64,000 bases of DNA from Polynucleobacter sp. CS-Odin-A6 (GTDB taxonomy: Bacteria > Pseudomonadota > Gammaproteobacteria > Burkholderiales > Burkholderiaceae), in the NCBI RefSeq assembly GCF_018882095.1, contig NZ_JACVPD010000003.1:124001-188000 (forward strand), written 5' to 3'. The stretch's first letter is position 1. Every line of letters begins with the position of its first letter. Of the stretch, positions 17,677-26,208 are shown in pieces. The translations under genes and the position numbers were made by a program. The notes under the pieces were generated by a model. The model searched no databases, had not been told where the DNA came from, and was given only the letters and a program-made list of their open reading frames with translations.

Positions 17677-18720
17677 GTGGCATTGCCGCATACTCCCGAT
17701 TCGAATCCCATTGATTATATCGATGATGAGGATTTTCTAGCATTAGAGGTTCCCCAGGATGTGAGAGGGGAACGTTTGGATAAATTTCTTGGGGGCGCTT
17801 TACCCGACTATTCTCGTAACCGGCTCCAAGCTTGGGTTGAGGCTGGCGCCGTCACAGTGGACGGAAAAGTCACGAAAGTACGCTATTTACTCAGGGGCGG
17901 CGAGAGTATTAAGGTATTTCCTCAAGAAATGCCCGAGCAGTTTGCTTTTGCACCCGAGAACATCCCCTTGGACGTGGTTTATGAGGATGAGACCATCATT
18001 GTCATCAATAAGCCTGCTGGCTTAGTCGTCCATCCTGCCGCCGGTAATTGGACAGGAACATTGCTTAATGGCCTGTTATATCGATATCCAGAGCTAAAGC
18101 AGTTGCCAAGAGCGGGGATTGTGCACCGCTTGGATAAAGACACCTCTGGATTAATGGTGGTTGCACGGACCGATATTGCTCAAACCTCACTTGTCAGACA
18201 ACTTCAAGAGCGTACAGTAGGCCGCCGCTATTTGTCTTGGGTCTGGGGTGAAGTCCCATCTCAGGGCAAGGTATTGGCTAGCGTTGGACGAGATCAGCGG
18301 GATCGGTTAAAAATGGCCGCTGGATCATCCCAAGGTAAGCCTGCCGCTACCTTATTTCGTCGCCTCGCCAAGGGGCTGTTTTCCGATAGCCCAGTTGCCT
18401 TGTTGGAATGCCGCCTAGAAACCGGGCGCACCCATCAAATTCGGGTCCACTTGGAATCTTTGGGTTTTCCTCTGCTAGGGGATCCTGTATACCGAAAAAG
18501 AACCCCCGGCGTTGCCAAATCATTGCCTTTTCAAAGACAAGCCTTACATGCCTTTGCCCTGAGCTTGCAGCATCCAGCCACGCAAGACATCATGACTTGG
18601 TTTAGATTGCCTCCTCAAGACTTAATCGACTTATTGCCAATGGTGGGGATGAGTGAGTCAGACCTCCCTTTGGAGTCTGCTCTATTGGCCTCCATTAAAA
18701 ATGATCAGCGCCATGATTAA
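17677..18720 (+). CDS. rluD: 23S rRNA pseudouridine synthase RluD
   Basis: This 347-residue protein has an N-terminal S4 RNA-binding domain (RGERLDKFL from residue 30) and a pseudouridine synthase domain with HRLDKDTSGLMV, catalytic Asp153, plus RTHQIRVHLESLGFPLLGDP. RluD modifies positions 1911, 1915 and 1917 of 23S rRNA helix 69. It starts with GTG and overlaps pgeF, in the common bamD / rluD-pgeF arrangement. Confidence 0.95.
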   Translation: MALPHTPDSNPIDYIDDEDFLALEVPQDVRGERLDKFLGGALPDYSRNRLQAWVEAGAVTVDGKVTKVRYLLRGGESIKVFPQEMPEQFAFAPENIPLDVVYEDETIIVINKPAGLVVHPAAGNWTGTLLNGLLYRYPELKQLPRAGIVHRLDKDTSGLMVVARTDIAQTSLVRQLQERTVGRRYLSWVWGEVPSQGKVLASVGRDQRDRLKMAAGSSQGKPAATLFRRLAKGLFSDSPVALLECRLETGRTHQIRVHLESLGFPLLGDPVYRKRTPGVAKSLPFQRQALHAFALSLQHPATQDIMTWFRLPPQDLIDLLPMVGMSESDLPLESALLASIKNDQRHD

Positions 18721-19492
18721 CGCCATAGAGCAGATCAAACCAAGCTGGGCTGTACCTCAGTCTATCCAGGCTTTTTGTACGACTAGGGCTGGCGGAGTGA
18801 GTATGCCGCCATTTGATAGCCTGAATCTTGGACTCAATTCAGGGGATGATCCAGAAATTGTCTTGAAGAATCGGACTATCTTAAGTCGAACTATTCCGTC
18901 AGATCCTATTTGGTTGAAACAAGTTCATGGCACTTCAGTGAGCACTCCAGATTCACGAAAATTATCTGCAGCAGGACCATTTGAAGCAGATGCCTCGGTC
19001 AGCAATATCCCCAATGAGGTATTGGCTGTTTTGGCCGCAGATTGCATGCCCGTGTTGTTTGCTAGTCATGGCGGGGATGTCATCGGTGCAGCTCATGCAG
19101 GCTGGCGGGGTTTAAGTGGCGGTGTTTTAGAAAATACCATCCATGCAATGTGCGCCCTATCTCCTGGTCTGAGTCCACGGGATATTTCAGCCTGGATGGG
19201 TCCTGCGATCGGGCCAACCGCCTTTGAGGTTGGTGAAGATGTTTTGCAGGCATTTGCAAGTCAGGGTCAAGCTACTTTAGCGAAAGTATTCATTCCGATT
19301 GTTGGAAAAGCGGGTAAGTATCTAGCGAATTTGTACCTTCTTGCCCAAGACCGCTGTAGCTCCTTGGGCATCAAGCATATTGATGGCGGAGAGTTTTGCA
19401 CTTTCTCTGATCAAGAGCGTTTTTTCTCATACCGGCGAGATCAAAAAACAGGGCGTTTTGCCACTTTGATTTGGATCTCTCCAAGTACCTGA
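18713..19492 (+). CDS. pgeF: Peptidoglycan editing factor PgeF (multicopper-like YfiH family)
   Basis: This protein of about 259 residues has the FCTTRAGGVS start block and the Cys/His pair in ADCMPVLF and AAHAGWRGL that bind a metal in the YfiH/DUF152 family. Members have been described as purine nucleoside phosphorylases/deaminases and as factors that keep L-Ser out of peptidoglycan precursors. Starts at 18701 or 18713 are possible; the latter overlaps the rluD stop, implying translational coupling. Confidence 0.9.
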   Translation: MINAIEQIKPSWAVPQSIQAFCTTRAGGVSMPPFDSLNLGLNSGDDPEIVLKNRTILSRTIPSDPIWLKQVHGTSVSTPDSRKLSAAGPFEADASVSNIPNEVLAVLAADCMPVLFASHGGDVIGAAHAGWRGLSGGVLENTIHAMCALSPGLSPRDISAWMGPAIGPTAFEVGEDVLQAFASQGQATLAKVFIPIVGKAGKYLANLYLLAQDRCSSLGIKHIDGGEFCTFSDQERFFSYRRDQKTGRFATLIWISPST

Positions 19493-19523
19493 TCTCTAGT
19501 CTATTGACCGGGTTAGCACAAGG

Positions 19524-19550
19524 GCTAGGGTTAGTGCGTATAACCCTAGC
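19524..19550. promoter_or_regulatory. Perfect 10-bp inverted repeat in the pgeF-phaC gap
   Basis: GCTAGGGTTA (19524-19533) and TAACCCTAGC (19541-19550) pair perfectly around a 7-base loop. No T-run follows, so it is not a standard terminator. It ends 46 bases before the phaC start, so it may be a regulator-binding operator or an mRNA 5' hairpin for phaC. Confidence 0.5.
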
Positions 19551-19595
19551 AGCCTGATAGATGGAGAATGAGTCTAATAACTACTCGAGATCATT

Positions 19596-21230
19596 ATGCT
19601 TTCAGGTATGAATACCGGTGTCACACCATCTTTAGCTCCGCAACACATGGCATTAATCCCCCCGGAGCGGTTGTCAGAAATTCAAAAAGACTATTTCACT
19701 GAAATGGCGCATCTGGTAACCAATCCTAATGAGATTGAAGTGAAAGATCGGCGCTTCTCTGGGAAGGCCTGGCACTCTTCTTGGAGCAAGATGATTGCTG
19801 CAACCTATTTACTCAATTCCAAACATTTGCTTTTATTGGCCAAAGCAGTAGAAACCGATGAAAAGACGAAGGTCAAAATTCTGTTTACGACAGAGCAAAT
19901 GATAGATGCGCTATCACCCTCCAACTTCATCGCTACCAACCCAGAAGTGCTTGAAAATATTATTAGCTCTCAGGGTCAATCCATTCAAAATGGGATAGTG
20001 AACTTACTGGGCGATTTAAAAAAAGGGAAGGTTTCTCAAACGGATGAAAGTGCTTTCGAAGTGGGTAAAAATATTGCCACCACTGAAGGTCAAGTAGTCT
20101 TTCGCAATTCTCTCTTTGAGTTAATTCAATATAAACCCCTGACTGATGAGGTCTATGAGCGTCCATACTTGATGGTCCCACCATGTATTAATAAGTACTA
20201 CATCTTAGATTTACAACCTGATAATTCCATCGTTCGGTATATGGTGGAGCAGGGCCATACCGTGTTCTTAGTCTCTTGGAAAAACCCAGATGCTGCAATG
20301 ACTAAAGTAACATGGGATGACTATGTGGGCGAGGGCGTTATCAAAGCTATTGAGGTAGCTAAAGATATTGGTGGAACTGAACAAATCAATTTACTAGGTT
20401 TTTGTGTGGGCGGTACCTTAACCTCTACTGCATTGGCAGTATTGGCGGCGCGTAAGAAAGATCATGTTGCCAGCCTGACCTTACTCACCACACTCTTAGA
20501 CTTTAGTGATAGCGGTATTTTGGATGTCTTTATTGATGAAAACATGGTTCAGTTGCGTGAGAGCACCATTGGCGGCGAGGGCGGCAAATACGGAATGATG
20601 TCTGGTCTAGATTTGGGCAATACATTTTCTTTCTTGCGCCCAAATGATTTGGTCTGGAACTATGTGGTTGAGAATTATCTGAAGGGAAATTCGCCACCAC
20701 CGTTTGATCTCTTGTATTGGAATGGTGATTCAACTAATCTCCCTGGCCCAATGTATTGCTGGTATCTACGCCATACCTATTTGCAAAATGAACTCATTAA
20801 ACCAGGCAAGCTGACCGTTTGTGGTGAGAAAGTCGATCTTGGCAAGATTACTGTTCCAGCGTATATATATGCCTCCCATGATGACCACATTGTTCCCTGG
20901 AAATCTGCCTATGAATCCACTCAGATTCTCAAAGGGAAGTGCCGATTTGTTTTAGGCGCCTCCGGCCATATTGCGGGTGTGATTAATCCACCGGCAAAAA
21001 ATAAGCGTCACTATTTTGAAAATAACGCGCTGGCAAAAACTGCAGACGCGTGGTTGGCTGAAGCTAAGGATATCAAAGGTAGTTGGTGGCCTAACTATGC
21101 TCAGTGGTTAGTACCATTTGGTGGCAAGAAAGTGAAAGCGAGCAAAATATTTGGAAATGCAAAATACAAAAAACTAGAAGCGGCGCCTGGTAAGTATGTA
21201 AAAGAAAAAATAAACGCAGCTGCTCAATAA
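19596..21230 (+). CDS. phaC: Class I poly(3-hydroxyalkanoate) synthase
   Basis: This 544-residue synthase polymerises (R)-3-hydroxyacyl-CoA on the PHB granule surface. The lipase-like box GFCVGGTL at about 268-275 holds nucleophile Cys270. The catalytic Asp lies in the HDDHIVPW block near residue 430 and His458 in GASGHIAGV. It is slightly shorter than Cupriavidus PhaC (589) at the variable N-terminus. phaB follows 21 bases later, so the two share an operon. Confidence 0.95.
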   Translation: MLSGMNTGVTPSLAPQHMALIPPERLSEIQKDYFTEMAHLVTNPNEIEVKDRRFSGKAWHSSWSKMIAATYLLNSKHLLLLAKAVETDEKTKVKILFTTEQMIDALSPSNFIATNPEVLENIISSQGQSIQNGIVNLLGDLKKGKVSQTDESAFEVGKNIATTEGQVVFRNSLFELIQYKPLTDEVYERPYLMVPPCINKYYILDLQPDNSIVRYMVEQGHTVFLVSWKNPDAAMTKVTWDDYVGEGVIKAIEVAKDIGGTEQINLLGFCVGGTLTSTALAVLAARKKDHVASLTLLTTLLDFSDSGILDVFIDENMVQLRESTIGGEGGKYGMMSGLDLGNTFSFLRPNDLVWNYVVENYLKGNSPPPFDLLYWNGDSTNLPGPMYCWYLRHTYLQNELIKPGKLTVCGEKVDLGKITVPAYIYASHDDHIVPWKSAYESTQILKGKCRFVLGASGHIAGVINPPAKNKRHYFENNALAKTADAWLAEAKDIKGSWWPNYAQWLVPFGGKKVKASKIFGNAKYKKLEAAPGKYVKEKINAAAQ

Positions 21231-21251
21231 GATTTTTACAAGGAGAACTAT

Positions 21252-21992
21252 ATGTCTCAAAAGATTGCATATGTAACTGGTGGTATGGGTGGCATTGGTA
21301 CCGCTATTTGTCAGCGGCTCGCTAAGGATGGTTTCAAAGTTATTGCGGGGTGTGGTCCGAACTCTCCACGTAAAGATCGCTGGATTGGTGAACAAAAAGC
21401 TCTAGGTTTCGACTTCATCGCTTCCGAGGGGAATGTGTCTGATTGGGATAGTACGGTGACTGCATTTGAAAAAGTGAAAACCGAAGTGGGTCGGGTTGAT
21501 GTGCTCGTAAACAATGCTGGCATTACCAAAGACAGCGTGTTCCGAAAAATGACGCCGGAAGCCTGGAAGGCGGTGATTGATACCAATCTCAACTCTTTAT
21601 TTAATGTGACTAAGCAGGTTGTCGATGGCATGGCTGATAACGGCTGGGGGCGCATTATCAATATTTCTTCAGTGAATGGTCAAAAAGGCCAGTTTGGTCA
21701 ATCCAATTACTCCACTGCAAAAGCAGGCTTGCACGGCTTTACGATGGCCTTGTCTCAAGAATTGGCTTCTAAAGGAGTCACGGTCAATACCGTATCCCCT
21801 GGTTACATTGGCACTGACATGGTGAAAGCGATTCGTGAAGATGTACTCGAGAAGATTGTTGCTGGAATTCCAGTCAAGCGCCTCGGTACCCCGGAAGAAA
21901 TTGCCTCCATTTGTTGCTGGATTGCCTCTGAGGATGGTGGTTATGCTACCGGGGCGGATTTTTCCTTAAATGGTGGTCTGCATACGGGCTAA
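21252..21992 (+). CDS. phaB: Acetoacetyl-CoA reductase
   Basis: This 246-residue short-chain dehydrogenase has the NADPH-binding GGMGGIG loop, NNAG, and the Ser-Tyr-Lys active site in NISSVNGQKGQFGQSNYSTAK (Tyr153, Lys157 by count). The stretch around the active site is nearly the same as in Cupriavidus PhaB. It reduces acetoacetyl-CoA to (R)-3-hydroxybutyryl-CoA, the PhaC substrate. AAGGAGAACTAT before ATG 21252 is a strong ribosome binding site. Confidence 0.95.
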   Translation: MSQKIAYVTGGMGGIGTAICQRLAKDGFKVIAGCGPNSPRKDRWIGEQKALGFDFIASEGNVSDWDSTVTAFEKVKTEVGRVDVLVNNAGITKDSVFRKMTPEAWKAVIDTNLNSLFNVTKQVVDGMADNGWGRIINISSVNGQKGQFGQSNYSTAKAGLHGFTMALSQELASKGVTVNTVSPGYIGTDMVKAIREDVLEKIVAGIPVKRLGTPEEIASICCWIASEDGGYATGADFSLNGGLHTG

Positions 21993-22107
21993 ATCGCCTA
22001 AATACTTCTATTTTTAGTGTTATGTCCATCGGCATGTTTACCTTTAGATCAAACTAGAGATAAACTATGTCGATGTTGCAGTGCGGTATTGAATTTAGGA
22101 AAATTAC

Positions 22108-22668
22108 ATGGCTACACGTTCCAAGAAATCCGGCGATAGCCGCTTGATTAAGAAGTATCCGAATCGTCGTTTATATGACACCCAAACTAGTGCTTATGTG
22201 ACCCTAGCCGATATCAAAAATTTAGTGATGGCTGGCGATGCATTTAGTGTTGTCGATGCAAAAACTGAAGATGATCTCACGCGTAATATTTTGTTGCAAA
22301 TCATCTTGGAAGAAGAGGCTGGAGGTGCTCCAGTGTTTTCAAGCCAGATGCTCTCCCAGATTATTCGCTTCTATGGAAACTCCATGCAGGGTCTGATGGG
22401 TAGTTATTTAGAAAAGACCATGCAATCTTTTGTTGATATCCATAACAAACTTGGAGATCACACTCAAGGCATGGGTACTGGCAGTACTCCAGAAGCCTGG
22501 TCCAAAATGCTTAACCTTCAAAACCCAATGATGCAGGGTTTGATGGGAAACTATATGGAGCAAAGTAAAGATTTGTTTGTGAAGATGCAAGAGCAAATCC
22601 AAAATTCCCCAACTATATTTAGTGGCTTCCCATTTCCGGCGCAAGCCAATAAGACAGAAAAAGAATAG
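22108..22668 (+). CDS. phaR: PHB accumulation regulator PhaR
   Basis: This 186-residue protein has the DNA/PHB-binding N-terminal domain ([20 protein letters not shown] at about 17-36) that defines PhaR. The C-terminal half is Met/Gln-rich and repetitive (two copies of an N/S-MMQGLMG-like stretch), suiting it for contact with polymer granules. PhaR represses phasin genes and its own gene until it is titrated by nascent PHB. It lies 115 bases after phaB, with room for its own promoter, and its stop adjoins the rimO start. Confidence 0.94.
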   Translation: MATRSKKSGDSRLIKKYPNRRLYDTQTSAYVTLADIKNLVMAGDAFSVVDAKTEDDLTRNILLQIILEEEAGGAPVFSSQMLSQIIRFYGNSMQGLMGSYLEKTMQSFVDIHNKLGDHTQGMGTGSTPEAWSKMLNLQNPMMQGLMGNYMEQSKDLFVKMQEQIQNSPTIFSGFPFPAQANKTEKE

Positions 22669-22670
22669 TT

Positions 22671-24029
22671 GTGGCCGGAAAAGTAGGTTTTGTTTCCTTA
22701 GGCTGCCCTAAGGCATTAGTAGATTCCGAGTTGATTCTGACGCAGTTAAGTGCTGAAGGATACGAGACAGCCAAGGATTATGCTGGGGCTGATCTGGTTG
22801 TCGTGAATACTTGCGGCTTTATTGATTCCGCTGTTGAGGAAAGTCTAGCCGCGATCGGTGAAGCCCTCTCGGCTAATGGCAAGGTCATTGTGACGGGCTG
22901 TCTTGGCGCTCGTAAAAATGCCGATGGTAGCGATCTTATTCAGAGTATCCACCCTAAGGTCCTCGCTGTGACTGGCCCACATGCGACTGAAGAAGTCATG
23001 CAGGCTATCCATCTCCACTTGCCTAAACCGCATGACCCCTTCACGGATTTATTGCCGCCCATTGGTGTCAAGCTCACTCCGAAGCACTATGCCTATTTAA
23101 AGATATCTGAAGGTTGCAATCATCGATGCACGTTCTGCATCATCCCGAGTATGCGGGGTGATCTAGTCTCTCGACCCATTGGAGAAGTTCTTTTAGAAGC
23201 CAAGCGATTATTTGAGTCGGGAGTTAAAGAGTTGCTGGTGGTTTCACAAGATACGAGTGCGTATGGTGTTGATATTCAATATCGCACTGGATTTTGGGAT
23301 GGTAAGCCTGTAAAGACGCGTATGTTTGATTTAGTAAATGCCTTGAATCAAATAGCCAGAGAGCATCAAGCGTGGGTTCGCCTCCATTATGTTTATCCCT
23401 ATCCCCATGTAGATGACATCTTGCCACTGATGGCGGAATTCTCTGAGCATGGATACGGGGTGTTACCTTATTTAGATATCCCTTTGCAGCATGCACATCC
23501 TGATGTTCTTAAGCGGATGAAACGTCCTGCTAGTGGTGAAAAGAATTTAGAGCGTATTCAGGCCTGGCGTGCAGCATGCCCGGACTTAGTGATTCGCAGC
23601 ACCTTTATTGCCGGCTTCCCTGGCGAGACTGAAGCAGAATTTCAATACCTGCTGGATTTCCTGGATGAGGCGCATATTGATCGTGCTGGCTGTTTCGCAT
23701 ACTCTCCAGTGGACGGTGCAACTGCTAATGCCTTAGATAACCCGGTTCCAGAAACAATTCGAGAAGAACGACGGGCTCGTTTTATGGCGAAGGCTGAAGC
23801 TATTTCGATCAAGCGACTGTCAAGCAAGGTAGGGAAACGCATTCAGGTTCTGATTGATAGGGTGGATGAATCTGGTGGAATTGGAAGAACTGCGGGCGAT
23901 GCCCCTGAAATTGATGGTTTAGTGCGGGTTTTACCCGCAAGTAAGCCGTCCAAGCGATATCGCGCCGGCGAAATCATTAAGGTTACGGTCATAAGCGCCC
24001 AAGGGCATGACCTTATTGCAGAAACCTGA
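22671..24029 (+). CDS. rimO: Ribosomal protein S12 methylthiotransferase RimO
   Basis: This 452-residue radical-SAM methylthiotransferase has an N-terminal UPF0004 domain ([21 protein letters not shown]), the CxxxCxxC cluster in [16 protein letters not shown] near residue 148, and a C-terminal TRAM domain. It adds a methylthio group to Asp88 of ribosomal protein S12. It starts with GTG two bases after the phaR stop, which links it to the PHB genes transcriptionally although the roles are unrelated. Confidence 0.95.
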   Translation: MAGKVGFVSLGCPKALVDSELILTQLSAEGYETAKDYAGADLVVVNTCGFIDSAVEESLAAIGEALSANGKVIVTGCLGARKNADGSDLIQSIHPKVLAVTGPHATEEVMQAIHLHLPKPHDPFTDLLPPIGVKLTPKHYAYLKISEGCNHRCTFCIIPSMRGDLVSRPIGEVLLEAKRLFESGVKELLVVSQDTSAYGVDIQYRTGFWDGKPVKTRMFDLVNALNQIAREHQAWVRLHYVYPYPHVDDILPLMAEFSEHGYGVLPYLDIPLQHAHPDVLKRMKRPASGEKNLERIQAWRAACPDLVIRSTFIAGFPGETEAEFQYLLDFLDEAHIDRAGCFAYSPVDGATANALDNPVPETIREERRARFMAKAEAISIKRLSSKVGKRIQVLIDRVDESGGIGRTAGDAPEIDGLVRVLPASKPSKRYRAGEIIKVTVISAQGHDLIAET

Positions 24030-24109
24030 CTTTTTGAATGAAAATGGAATTTATGCTCGATGTTTGGGTTTATTAATTTGCCTCATCAGGCATTGCTAAG
24101 GAGATGGAT

Positions 24110-25294
24110 ATGATTCGTGACGTCGTCGTATTAAGTGCTGTACGTTCAGCAATTGGTGGCTTTGGTGGCTCTCTCAGTAGCCTTGAGCCTAGTGAGCTCG
24201 GCGGTATTGTGATGAAAGAAGCGGTTGCCCGCTCTGGGGTAGATCCTGCACTCATTAATTACGTTACGGTAGGTAACACCATTCCTACGGATAACCGTTA
24301 CGCTTATGTTGCTCGCGTAGCTTCTATTCAAGCTGGCCTGCCAATGGAGTCAGTGGCGATGGCATTGAACCGCTTATGCAGCTCTGGTCTTCAAGCCATC
24401 GTTACAACCGCACAAGCCATCATGTTGGGCGATTGTGATTATGGCGTTGGTGGCGGTGTTGAAGTCATGTCACGTGGCATGTATGGCTCACCAGCCATGC
24501 GCAGTGGCGCTCGTATGGGCGATACCAAAATGATTGACCTGATGGTTTCAGTTTTAACTGATCCATTTGGTGTTGGTCACATGGGTGTGACTGCTGAGAA
24601 CTTGGTTGAAAAATGGAAGCTGACACGTGAAGAGCAAGACGCTTTTGCAGTGGAGTCACATCGTCGTGCAGCCCACGCAATTAAAGAAGGCCGTTTTAAG
24701 TCGCAAATCGTCCCTATTACCATCAAATCTCGCAAAGGTGATGTCGTATTCGATACAGATGAGCATTGCAAGCCTGAAACTACCATGGAAACTTTAGGGA
24801 AGATGAAGGCCGTCTTCAAAAAAGAGGGTGGTAGTGTGACTGCAGGTAATTCTTCAGGCATTAATGATGGCGCTGCATTCTTTGTATTGGCAGAAGCAGA
24901 AGCCGCTAAGAAAGCAGGGCATAAGCCGATTGCACGCTTAGTGTCTTATGCGATTGCTGGCGTACCGAATCACATCATGGGTGAAGGTCCTATTCCGGCG
25001 ACGAAGATTGCCTTAGAGCGTGCTGGTCTTAAATTAGATCAAATCGATGTCATTGAATCGAATGAAGCGTTTGCTGCTCAAGCATTGGCAGTAACCAAAG
25101 GTTTAGGTTTAGATCCAGCGAAGACCAATGTGAACGGTGGTGCTATTGCTTTGGGCCATCCAATTGGTTGCTCTGGTGCAGCTATTGCTACTAAGGCGAT
25201 TCATGAGCTACATCGGGTTCAGGGTAAATATGCTTTGGTTACCATGTGTATTGGAGGCGGGCAAGGTATCGCTACTATTTTCGAGCGTCTATAA
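24110..25294 (+). CDS. bktB: Acetyl-CoA C-acyltransferase (BktB-like beta-ketothiolase)
   Basis: This thiolase (394 residues from ATG 24110, chosen because AAGGAG at 24098-24103 is correctly spaced) has nucleophile Cys90 in LNRLCSSGLQAIV, GHPIGCSG and the C-terminal CIGGGQG with the second catalytic Cys. Recalled sequences place it closer to Cupriavidus BktB, which also accepts propionyl-CoA, than to PhaA (for example SAVRSAIGGFGGSL and GRKGDVVFDTDEH-like blocks). It supplies acetoacetyl-CoA to PhaB and, if BktB-like, 3-ketovaleryl-CoA too. It is the missing first step of the phaC-phaB set, separated from it by phaR-rimO. Confidence 0.88.
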   Translation: MIRDVVVLSAVRSAIGGFGGSLSSLEPSELGGIVMKEAVARSGVDPALINYVTVGNTIPTDNRYAYVARVASIQAGLPMESVAMALNRLCSSGLQAIVTTAQAIMLGDCDYGVGGGVEVMSRGMYGSPAMRSGARMGDTKMIDLMVSVLTDPFGVGHMGVTAENLVEKWKLTREEQDAFAVESHRRAAHAIKEGRFKSQIVPITIKSRKGDVVFDTDEHCKPETTMETLGKMKAVFKKEGGSVTAGNSSGINDGAAFFVLAEAEAAKKAGHKPIARLVSYAIAGVPNHIMGEGPIPATKIALERAGLKLDQIDVIESNEAFAAQALAVTKGLGLDPAKTNVNGGAIALGHPIGCSGAAIATKAIHELHRVQGKYALVTMCIGGGQGIATIFERL

Positions 25295-25301
25295 GAGGCG
25301 T

Positions 25302-26195
25302 TTATTTAGCAATTAGCAGTAAGGCCGCATCTAAGCCGACTTGGTCAAAAGCCACGTCGGCTTTTTCTTTAACGATAGGCTTTGCTTTATAGGCAATGCT
25401 GATGCCAGAGCCAGTCATCATGGGTAAGTCATTGGATCCGTCACCCATCGTGATGGCGTTTTTCTTGTCGCAATTAAGCAGATTGCAAGCTTCATCGAGG
25501 TAAGCAGCCTTCGCAGCGCCATCCACAATTTTTCCAATTACTTTGCCAGTGAGTTTCCCGTCAATGATTTCTAAAGTGTTGGCTTGCGTTTGCTGAAATC
25601 CTAGATCTCGTTGTAGTTTCTCTGTAAAGAAAGTAAAGCCGCCAGAAACCAGTAGCGTATAAAGTCCTCGCTCTTTTGCTCCAGCGAGTAATTCAAACGC
25701 GCCAGGGTTTGGGCGTAAGCGTTCACGATAGACTGATTCCAGCACATCAGCATTTACACCGGCTAAAAGGGCAACACGTCTGCGTAAACTTTCTTTAAAG
25801 TCACGAATCTCACCCCGCATGGTTGCTTCAGTTATTTCAGCAACAGCGGCTTTCTTCCCAGTAAAGTCGGCGATTTCATCAATACACTCAATATTAATCA
25901 GAGTGGAGTCCATATCCATGGCTAGCACTCGAATCTTTTCAGGTTTAAATCCCGGAGATAAAAAAGCTAAATCAGCTTGATATCCAGCAGCGATATCGCG
26001 CATCACCATGCGTGCTTCCGGCATAAGGTCCTGAGCAATAGTCCAGCGGGAGGTGAAGTATTTCGAGTGGGGCAGTAGTTGCTTATCACTAGCAATATCA
26101 ACCCCCAGAACTTTTGCATGTTTAAGCAAAGTAGTATTGAACTCCGCAGGAATAGGCGCATTTGCAAGCGCTATGAGAGTCAGTTGGCTAGACAT
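25302..26195 (-). CDS. serB: Phosphoserine phosphatase
   Basis: This 297-residue HAD phosphatase has an N-terminal ACT-like region (1-90) and the catalytic motif I MDMDSTLINIECIDEIAD (Asp nucleophile), motif II LVSGGF and motif IV GDGSNDLPM. It makes serine from phosphoserine. It is convergent with the thiolase (7 bases apart), is followed on the minus strand by nothing else, and sits directly downstream of mfd. Confidence 0.94.
   Translation of the reverse strand: MSSQLTLIALANAPIPAEFNTTLLKHAKVLGVDIASDKQLLPHSKYFTSRWTIAQDLMPEARMVMRDIAAGYQADLAFLSPGFKPEKIRVLAMDMDSTLINIECIDEIADFTGKKAAVAEITEATMRGEIRDFKESLRRRVALLAGVNADVLESVYRERLRPNPGAFELLAGAKERGLYTLLVSGGFTFFTEKLQRDLGFQQTQANTLEIIDGKLTGKVIGKIVDGAAKAAYLDEACNLLNCDKKNAITMGDGSNDLPMMTGSGISIAYKAKPIVKEKADVAFDQVGLDAALLLIAK
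25333..25366 (+). terminator. Terminator for the thiolase inside the serB 3' coding end
   Basis: AAGCCGAC (25333-25340) pairs with GTCGGCTT (25356-25363), with TGG/CCA pairing further inside, followed by a T-run (25362-25366). It is oriented to end plus-strand transcripts leaving the thiolase, yet it lies in the last codons of the convergent serB gene. Confidence 0.65.
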
Positions 26196-26208
26196 AGACG
26201 GCAGATAA

